Source: Mugil cephalus (lineage: Eukaryota > Chordata > Actinopteri > Mugiliformes > Mugilidae). Taken from it: a stretch of DNA of 64,000 nucleotides. Shown here in pieces: positions 1-10,400 of this stretch. Position 1 is the first letter of the stretch, and each line of letters starts with the position of its first letter. The translations under genes were made by a program, and so were the position numbers. Location of the stretch: assembly GCF_022458985.1 (NCBI RefSeq), contig NC_061771.1:19169501-19233500 (forward strand). Direction: 5' to 3'. Below the pieces are notes generated by a model. It was not told where the DNA came from and ran no database searches. It saw only the letters and a program-made list of their open reading frames with translations.

Positions 1-1
1 G

Positions 2-1433
2 ATGCACCAGATCGACCGGGCTCACCTCATCCCGTCTGAAGTCATCCGCTCGGTCCGCGCCCGCATCCTGGAACTAGAGCGCCAGCCTCACTTGCATCGC
101 CATCGCCTCTCTCCTTGGACGCCCTCCTGGGGCGTGGAAGTGCCACACGACATGGTGCCAAACCGCATTTCTGAATACGAGCGTCTTATTCAGAAGTCCA
201 AATCCATGCCCAACCTGGGAGACAGCGAGGTGCCTTCTGGGACCACCACTCCGGGCGGCTCGTCGTCCCGGGCCAGCAGCGGCGGCGGCGGCGGCACGCC
301 CAGTTTTCCGAAACGTCGTTTTTCCATAGAGTCTTTGCTAGAGGAAGACAACAACGGCAACAGCGGAACAGCACCTCACAGCATGGACCACTTACACCGA
401 CCTCGTAGCCCTCCCGAAGGGCAGCCTCGTGTCGGGCCGGAGCCTGGCCGCGGCCGGACGTTTCCTGCTCCTCCTGTTCCCCAGGCTTCACAAGCCAACC
501 CCGACTACTCCGACAGTGAACACGACGCCATCGCGTCCGACCTCAGCGACTTCATCCAGGTGGAGGGCTCCTCGTTTTGCAGCGAGAGCGACTTCGACCA
601 CTGCTCGCTCACCTCCTCTGAAAGCCTGTACGGCTCGTCCACCCTCCACCACCATCACCTCCGCCATCACCACCACCACCACCATCACCATCACCCCGCT
701 CACCAAAGCCTGGGACAGAGCCAGGGCTACCAACACCGCCACCTCATCAGCTCCTGCAAGGGCCGCTGCCCGGCCTCCTACACCCGCTTCACGACCATGC
801 TTCGCCACGAGAGGGAGCGGGCGCGGCAGGAGCACCAGAGGTCTTCGCAGCAGAGCCGCGGCAACCGCTCCCAGGTCCAGAGCTCACAGTCCCAGCAAGC
901 GATGTCCAAACTGGCCTTCCTGGTCAGCCCAGTGCCTTTCCGCAGGAAAAAGGGCTCACCGCCTACCTCTAGAAGAAGCAACGGTGGAGGAGGTCGAGGG
1001 AGCAGACCCAAATCTAAACAGGCCATTTACGAAGCACTCGACGCGGCCTTGAGAGACATATATGAGCACATTCAAGCAGAGAGAGGCCACAGGAGCCCGA
1101 GGGCGCCCGACGATAGCATTCTGAGGAGAATCTTAGCCGAACTGTTGCCAAATGTGCCTGAACGAAGCTCCTCGTTGCGAGGCCGGAGGGAGTATTGGCA
1201 CGGGGGTCACTCGTCTGCGTCCTTGTACCCAGACGGGAGCCCCACCGGTTATGGCTCGTACAAGGGGGAGCCCTCCACACCACAATTACAGTCACCACGG
1301 CTACAGTCGCCACGGCTACAGTCACCCATCAGTGCCTGTTACGGACGACACTTGGAGACCTCAAACAATAATGAATATGGAGAGGACCAGGGCAATGGGA
1401 ATGGTGTCTGTTATTCAGGTGGAGATAATACAC
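2..1433 (+). CDS. SORBS2: SORBS2 large neuronal-type exon
   Basis: One open exon of at least 477 codons, entering the window in frame 2 and leaving at CAC|GTATCAC (phase 1). It encodes a mostly disordered Ser/Pro/Gly segment with an Arg-rich PFRRKK patch, a histidine run (about residues 217-234 of the visible part) followed by [20 protein letters not shown], and an [17 protein letters not shown] helix followed by [13 protein letters not shown]. All of these blocks, including the His run, have counterparts in the large exon of human nArgBP2. The C-terminal end carries a three-fold LQSPR repeat. If the donor is not used, the frame stops at 1445-1447; an AATAAA at 2418 could end such a transcript. 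Confidence 0.93.
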
Positions 1434-4400
1434 GTATCACATTTTAAATACGCTCATGTGCACTTTGTGCTGTAGTCAGTCACACCCACGTACTTTTCTA
1501 TACACATACATCCATACATACATAAGTCTGACAACAAATGTCGACATTCTCTTTCCTGAATGCCTCTATTCAGTATTGCCTGCACTTTTTGCTCAATTAT
1601 TTTCATTGGTTCAGTCACTTCCATTACTTTGTTTTTTTTTTGTTTGTTTAAGTGACATTTACTGTAAATTCTCAAGTAGCCTAAACCCTGGCCTTTTGTT
1701 TTTTCTGTGTTACACTAATGTCAGTGAAACTCAACACTTGATACAACGTTTCACATTTGAATCACCGTGGTCTTTATTTTAGTGGTGAAAATAGAAAATT
1801 AAAGCAGAAAAAACAGAATTTCTTACAATCAAACGATGCAAATTGCATCATTTAATTGTTTTAAATGAAGGCCTGGTTTTCTTTGCAATGTACGATATTA
1901 CATATATGAGGATTTACAGTAAATTACTCTGGCTGCAACCCTGTCTCCTAGAAATGATTTTTCTCTCTACAGCCATTTTTTACTATAAGGTAAAGAATAA
2001 TTGGGTACATTTTTGTAATGAATTAAATATCCAGAGATATCCAGATCTCACTTGGGAGATCACAGTTCTTGTTTTCTCCTTGTCTTTCAGTAAACGATGC
2101 TTCATATTTATTACAAATTTTTTGAAATATGATTTCTGACACAGAGTTGCTGTTTTGAGTAAAGAAATGCAAATGTTCCTCCTTTTAATTTAATTGTTAT
2201 TATTGTTTTGGCTGTATTATTTGTCTGTTTTGTGATTACAAAAATATTATTTCCCTTAATCCTTTTGCTTGTATGTTTGTAAATGTTTTTGTCACTTTTT
2301 TCTAGCTGCACTCCCCTAGTTTCATTTTGTGTTTCAGTTTTTTTGTAGGCTTGCATGTGTCAATTTGTGCTTTGTTGTGGGAAACCTCCAATCTCCCCCT
2401 TTCCCCTATGAAATGGAAATAAAACAAACCTGTTTTTGACCTGAGCTTCCACTCCCTCATTTACCTGTTGGAATGGCATCATGTCTGTATCATTCAGTGT
2501 CTTCCCAAATCACGTTTTTGTTTGGTAGGTAATCACGTGGCAGTACAGTTGTTACTTTGGTAACTCTGTGGTGAACTTTTCCATGTGTCTTTGCTCGTCA
2601 CAGACCAGGATGTCTCCAGGAGTTATTCCACCATGGATGGACGTCACACGCCGCAGAGTAGAAGACCTACTCCTGACAGAGAGGTACAACATAGAAACTG
2701 GTTGCCGCTATTCTCAACACCAAAGGCATCAACCACTTTACACCAATGTGTCTGAAATGCAATGTGTGGTTTTGTATCACCAATCAGCTCGTAATGTTTT
2801 CTTAAGATAAGTCAGTACTGTGTACAGAATGGAGGACTAGTTGGCTTAGTAAAAAAAATCTTCACAGGTATATTTAAGAGTCTACTGTGCCACTTTAAGT
2901 TCACAAAGATACAATACTGTACTATATATTTGACTGTATTCATAGTAAAAGTGTATGTTATGTAGCTGGTAATGCTCGCCGGCTTTCTTTCTCCAATTCT
3001 ACTCTTCTAGGTCTCCCATAAACAGATGACACAACTTATTCTCTTCTCTCTCCTCCATCAGAAACAGCCTGCAAGAGCCATTTATGATTTTAAGGCACAA
3101 ACCGCTAAGTGAGTACATCGAATTTCGCACGCACAAGGAGGCCGAACAATAAAATACAGACGCATGACTGCACATCAGCACATCGCAACAGCTCGCTTTT
3201 AAATGTTATGATTTCATAAGGTTCTTTTTGCTTTCCAAAAAAAAATCTTATCATCACACCTGGATGTCTTTAACTCATTTCTGTTTTGCATGAATAAAGC
3301 TGCTTTGTGCTGTGCGTCGTCTTACTTTAATGTGCTTACTGGCTGGCATTGTTTCAGTGATGTCTGGCGTCTTGCTCAGCTCTTGTCTTCCTACATTCAT
3401 ACACTGGCTTGCGCATGCAGAGACACGTCACTGATACAGTTGTGTTGCAGGGAGCTGACGTTTAAAAAGGGTGATGCAGTGAACATCATCAGGCAGATAG
3501 ATAACAACTGGTACGAAGGAGAGCACCGTGGACGGGTGGGGATATTCCCCATGTCTTACGTCGAGGTACGTGTGTCGCTTTATGACTATATCGTGTGGGT
3601 GTGTGTGTACGCCACTCCTTTGTCTTGACTCTATGTAAATGTGCATCCCCTTCTCCACAATACACACACACCAATTTACTCCCAACAACGCAGAAGATGC
3701 CGCCGTCCTCAGAGAAACAGCAGCCGATCCGTCCTCCTCCTCCAGCACATGTCAGAGACATCGGAGAGGCAGTGGCACGCTACAACTTCAATGCTGACAC
3801 TAATGTGGAGCTGTCACTCCGAAAGGTTGTTGTTTATTTGAATATCAGAATCTGTTCTGTCACAACTCCACTAGTAAGAATAATGATCCCTTCACAGTTT
3901 GTAAACAATGGGACGTTTTTTGAGGGGCGGGGCTTAGCTGGAGGCAAAACATCTGTAACACTATAGCCTGTAAATGCTGGTTAGCATATTTCAACGGACT
4001 GTTGAAAAACGGATGGATATTCACCTACCCCGACACTCTTACTTAGTGAATAGACAATTTGACCAAAGGAGGACACAGAAAGGACAAAGTCTGGTCTGTC
4101 TTTATCAAGGGAAGCCTCTCAAACAAAGATATTACAAGACGTAAGTGGAACCACTGCGGAGGGCAACGTAGCAATGCAACATCTGCTTGGACACCCCTGA
4201 AACACGCCAACTAGTGTTGCATTACCTAGCGGTTAGCATTAGCATTAACACATAGCAAGAATCCCCCAAATAATGATTAACTTAACAAAATTTCAGTCAC
4301 AATTTACTCTAACCCGTAACGTTGTCCAGGCTGAAACTGATGATGCATTACATATTAATCTTATCTGATAAGAAGTGTGCCTCTTGTTGTTGATTGTCTC

Positions 4401-7400
4401 ACTCCAGTCCTTTCTTTTAATTGCCAAAGCCAAACCAAAGTTGTCTATGACTGACAGTGGCTGGTATGTGATAAAACTGCAAGTTAGCATTTTTATTTTT
4501 TGGTGGTAAAAAGTGACAGTGTTCTCCTCAAGCCTCCCTCTGTTTTGCCTCCAGCTAGCATCGCGACCTCATAGTGACGTAGGCCATAAAGGGGTCTATA
4601 AGACAGTTTTATGGATGTTATGATACCATGTTTTAAGAAGTGTGCGTGTCTTAAGTTGTATTGTGGAGTTTTTGTTTATTACAACAGTACTGTTGCAGTT
4701 ATACATGACATGTTTCTTTGGTGTGTTGTGTAGGGTGAGAGAGTTATTGTGATAAGGCAGGTGGATCAGAACTGGTATGAGGGGAAGATCCCAGACTCGA
4801 CCAAGCAGGGCATCTTTCCCGTGTCCTACGTTGACATCGTCAAGCGCTCCCCGTCCAGGAGCTCCGCTCACCACATAGATCCACACAGTTACCCTGGCAA
4901 CAGGACACCGAGCTCCACACCCATCAAGGTAAGAGACTCTGGCACTCCTTCATACGCAACACAGCTGCAGTTGTATAATCCAAGATATGCTTTAAGTGGC
5001 TCAGTGTACCAAGATCTGTAGTCTTGGGTGGTTTAATACGACAGGTCACAAAATTGTGGGGGCAGGAAAACAAAGTAGTGCCATTTTATTAACCTCCTGA
5101 GACCTGAGCTTTTATTTGGTCTGCGATTTTAATTACTCTGAGGTATTTGGGATTAGAAGGACTTACGATATATAAAAACTAAGCATCATCTTTGAACAGG
5201 AAGTAGTAGTTTTTGAACAAAAACATGTCCTCATATTTGGCACTGGGATTATTTCATTATTTATATCATAATAAAGTCACCTTATGTGTGAATAAACATA
5301 AAACTGTTTATTTTAAAACCTGAACATGACTGAACAAAGACAGAACATTGAAGTCCTAACGTCCTCAAACGAGTACTTGCTAATTAGTGCTGTTGTAGTT
5401 TGTTGTTATTGATAAAATATGTTAAATATGCACATCACATCAAACTACAAATGTTAATAAGAGTAAATAAATACGTTTCAACCATAAAACTCAATGATGT
5501 TTTCTACCTCGTCCACTTTTGTCCTGTGATCGTCTGTGGAATGAATCCGCTATCATGTTTTTACACCAACTAGTGTATTGACCTTTAGAGCGTCCATTAA
5601 TGAGTACAACGGGTTTAAATAAAGCAGAATAAGCTGCGATAAAACCTAAGACTGTATGTCCCCATATGAGGAAGCAAGGTCTCGGGATGTTAAGTAAGTT
5701 TTACTTGGGCACGGTAAAAGGAGCTTGGGGTGGGCAGCCTGCAGCTCTTCATCTAACAGCTCATCATAGCTGCTCCTTCTTGTTCCATTATTTCCTGCGA
5801 TATTTAAAATTGAGCTGCTGGCAAAAAAAAAACAAAACATCCATCGTCTTGTTTTGTAGCATGAGTATGACCTCTCTGACAAACACTGCATTTCTTGCTT
5901 CATAGAAAAGGTGAGTATTTAGCATTCTGTGTTCATATCTCTGTTTACAGAGATTATATTAGAAGTAAATTAATGATCAGACTTTTTTCTGGGAGTGCCC
6001 AAACAGACGCCCAGTTTGTAATTGGTGGTTTAAATTTATTTATTTTGTGATATTTACTTATACTAATGAACAGTATTGCTGGTTATGCTCCGAAGGTAAC
6101 ACGTCAGTCTAATAAAACAGCTTCTCATGTTGGATAACATTTAAATCTGCACGTTCTGTTCTGTTTTAAATAGTCAAACACACACACAATGGTTCTTCTC
6201 TGTGCTATAAATCACACTCTGTTCCTTTTTATTCACTCTATGTTCATGGAGCCTTTCTATCACCCACCTCCATCTTCCACCGCTCGTGACCTCTCCTCCT
6301 CCCCCCACCCCCCTTTGAGAAGGCCCGACCTGCAGGCTATCACTGCTGAGTGGCTGTGTCTGACAATGGACTCCTCAACACCCACTCCGGCCCGGTCCCT
6401 CGCCTCCACTCCCGTCCCGCCCACGCCGCCCCCCCTCCCTGCTGACTTTGCACCTTCCCCAGGAGCGCAAGAGGGCTCACTCTCACCTGCGCCGTCACAG
6501 AAAAGCTTCGCCCTTCCACCACAGCCTTTTCCCAGAACCCCAGCTTTTAAAGAGGGGGTCTCAAGTTTAGTCCACACCGCACCTGTTCTGCCCTTTCCCC
6601 AACCCACACCACCTCCTCCTCCTCCTCCTTCTCCTCCTCCTCTTCCTCCTCCTCATTCTTCATTCACTTCTCCGCCGCCTGACTCTTCACCTCGGTATAA
6701 CAGAGGTTTACATATCACTGAGGCACCCCGGGCGTCGCGTATAACTAAGCCAGAGGTTTTGTCCTGTGCGGTGTCAGAGCCAATAAAGTCACCCACGCAT
6801 CTTCCTCAACAGCACAGGTCGTCTGTGCAGGCAAACGAGAGAAGCAAAACACCTGATATTGAGCTGCATGTAAAAGACCCTTACGATGAGCTGCTGTCTT
6901 TGATTCTGGATGGTTCCAGCTGCACAGACGAGGTTTTGAGATTGTCTCCACTAGATTCCCCTCCGCCCACGCTGACCAAACAATCTCAGAGCAGCTGCTT
7001 CCAGCTATTAGCCAAAGAATCCCCTCAGCCGGCAGGGAAACCCCCAGCAGTCGCTCCAGCGGGCGACTCCGCAGGCAGAGTTCGGTTAGATGTGCAGTTC
7101 CACAAGCCTGTGACAATGGAGCCGCTCTCTGTTTTGTGGGGAGACCAGTCGAGAACTCTGAACGCGGAACCCGTTGAGCCTGAGCGGTCGCCGTCGCCGA
7201 CAGGAAAGGGATACACAGAGCTGTTCATTCAGGAAGAGGATGAAGCTAGAGAGGACAAAGAGGAGAACGTTAGGGTTTTAAATGAGAGACTGAGTCCACA
7301 GGTAGAGCATGGTGTGAGCTGCATCCGTTGAGGTTGAAAGTGCCGCAGTGCCTTGGGAAGAGACATTGAGGAAAATCAAATTTTTTTTTTTACAACAAGA

Positions 7401-10400
7401 CTTAGACAGCTTATCAAAGCTTCTATTTATATCCTTGGTGACAGATGATGTGCAGTTTTAACCTCCTGAGACCCAAATGTGTAAGATAAGTTAAGATTCA
7501 GGTCTTAAGGTGTTTGGGATTAGTAGAACCTAAGAAGTAAACTGGAAATAGTTTTTGAAAAAGGGAATATTTTAATTTAAATCCCCAATGTTCAATATAA
7601 AACTGCTTATTTTAAGCAGATTTATAAACGATGAAATCCTAATGTCCTCAACCATGTACTTGAGAATTTGTCAAATCAAACTTGAAAAGTTAATAAATCA
7701 ACAAGCGTAATTGACCTTTCGCTACCAGTACATGGCAGACAAAAGTGTCCCGGTACGAGGATGCAGGGTCTCAGGAGGTTAATGGAGAGTGTCCTACTTG
7801 TTTGTAATCAGTGTGTCCCTGTAATTAAACAGTAAAGTGGTGTAACTGGTACCACTGATCAGTTAGTTATCATGGACAAACACAAATGTTAAATATTAAA
7901 TATCAAATATTAAAAGGACATCACCTAACAGTGAGACAGCAGTATACGTTTATTACACATCATCTGCAGTCGCCTTTATTTTATCAAGTAAAATATGCAT
8001 TAATATACTAATTTATAGATTTTTTCCCCCTCCATGTCTCTTCTTAGGTTTATTAAAATATGAAGGATTTCACACTTATCATGATGTGATTCATCTTGAG
8101 TATCCATGTGTGTCTTTGCCCCTTCAGGCTGAAGTCTCTCCCTCCTCTCTGACACAGTTCCCTCCCACCAGTCTTTCCTCAGCCTCCGTGCCGCCGCCGC
8201 CACCTCCTCCTCCTCCTCCTCCTCCTCCTCCTCCTCCTCCTCCTCCTCCTCCTCCGTGCCCTCCCTCTACCTCCTCTCCGTCCTCTCCCTCACGGTCACG
8301 ACCTCACGTCTCCCCCCGGCCCCCGTCCCTCCCTCAACTCTCCACGTCGCCGCTGCCCCCTGTCTCCCACTCCCCGCCCGTCTCGCCGCCTCCCCTCCGC
8401 GTATCCCACCCCTCTCCGGACGTCCCCACGCAGCGCTCCGTCTCTCACCCCATTTCTCGTGCAGTCATGTCCTCCGAGTCCCCTCCTCCCCTCCCCTCTC
8501 CGTCTCCCGCTAAAACCGTCTCGCCCCCCCTCTCGACTCCACGCTCTCCCCCGACTACCCCCTCTGTGCCCCATCCAGGATGTAGGTCTCCAAAGGTGAA
8601 GGTAAAGCTGGAATGTGGGCGTGATGGAGTTTCTGTTGATGCGTTTGTGGTGACGAGGATTATGACAAGAACTCACTTAATAATTAACAGTTATGCTGTT
8701 GACGTTAATGGAGCTGAGACTATGTAATTCATCAGTGAATGCCTTTCCAAAGTTGATCTTGTTGTAAATTGAGTGAGGTTTTGCTGTTGGTTCGGACTCT
8801 GATAAATGAATAGATGGATGATACTAGCATACTTTTATAGTTCTGCGTATAAATAAGGCTTGTGTAATAACATGAAAAGTAATACATCATATTTATTCAT
8901 TGGTATCAGCATGTTGGTGGATGATGCTTTGACGTAGGGCTGGGTGGTATTTTTTTATTTTTATTTTTTTTTTGATTACATGAGAAATTTGCTAGAGTGA
9001 GGTTTAATTTTACCTTTTACTTTTGAGGAGAGCACATTTTTGGAAGGCGTCGCTAGGACGCTCCTATTTCACCCGGCAACGGCAAATACTATTTTCTGAT
9101 TGGCTGATTGGTCGCTGGTATTTTCTGATTGGTCTCTGATTGAAGGAGACCATCCTGCCTTCACCTCCATAGATTTAATCTCATTTAAAGTCTATGTGCG
9201 GCGAGTTGGATCATTTTTGTGCATGAGAAATGTCTTGTGTGGCATGAGAGCGTGTGAACTTGCGTGTATCGTGAGACTTGAGAGCCCTGTAAAGGTCTGA
9301 GAATTAAGGGGCAGGACGAGAAAACCCTAAAAACTATGCCGTGCCGGTTGTTGTTGTTGTAAAAAAAAAAATCTGATGTTGACCCAAGAAAAACATGCAA
9401 ACTTATTCTGCTATTAGTGTGGAATTATTCTGCTATGTTTACTCATCATCACAGTAACATTGTCTATCTACTGTATTTATTCCCAGCCAGTACAAATGTT
9501 GTGAACACCTCATTATGCGTGAAAAAAAAAAAAAAATACTGTAATATACCATGATGCCATCAGGATTTAGAAAAATCCCGTGATATACATTTTTGGTGGT
9601 ACCGCCCAGCCCTACTTCAAAGCACGCTAGTAGACTGTGTGTGCAGCTCATAGTGCAGGCCGCCCCGTTGGTCACTGTTGATGCTTACAGGAGTGTTGCT
9701 TCTGGTCTTTCTGCCTGTTGAGCAGGATCCTGTTGTTGGTGGTAAACCTCCCCGTAGCCCCATCTTGTCCCGGAGGTCTTATCTGTCACCCGTTAGAGGT
9801 CGAAGGGTAGGGGGCATGTCTTCATTCAACCATGCTCTTACTGCACTCTAGTCTCTAGTGTAGGAAGGAAATATCTCTCTCTCATTCACAACATGCATGC
9901 TGTCTTTTCTACTCAAGCCTAAAGACTCACAAAGTCACATTTTGATATTTGTCTGTGTTGTCTGTGTCTTTCTCAGCGGTTAGTACAGGATGCACTCCAT
10001 GGTGGAGGAGACCCGTAAGTGATATTTCTTATCATTATTATCATAATAATCCATATAATTTCTCATCTGCTATTATTGTGCTATTTTTATTAACTTTGCT
10101 TTATATGCACGACATCTGGGTTGTCACAGAGTATAGAAAATGACAATAAAGCTGTGATGTGCGGTAGTTACATGATTTTGATTATTAGTATTGGTGCAGA
10201 ATGTCACAGAGAGTTCGTATCTGTCTTTCCGACACAGGTACCAGGCCCTGTACAACTACACGCCTCACAACGAGGACGAGCTGGAGCTGAGGGAAGGGGA
10301 CGTTGTTGACGTGATGGAGAAGTGTGATGATGGCTGGTTTGTTGGTAAGACGAGAAATTGCGACATTTTGCGAAATGAATGCGGTTCAGATATTACACCG

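Noticed and set aside
429-1052. 207-codon open frame overlapping the SORBS2 large exon
   Set aside because: Shadow frame in GC-rich repetitive coding DNA; the overlapping frame matches SORBS2 throughout.
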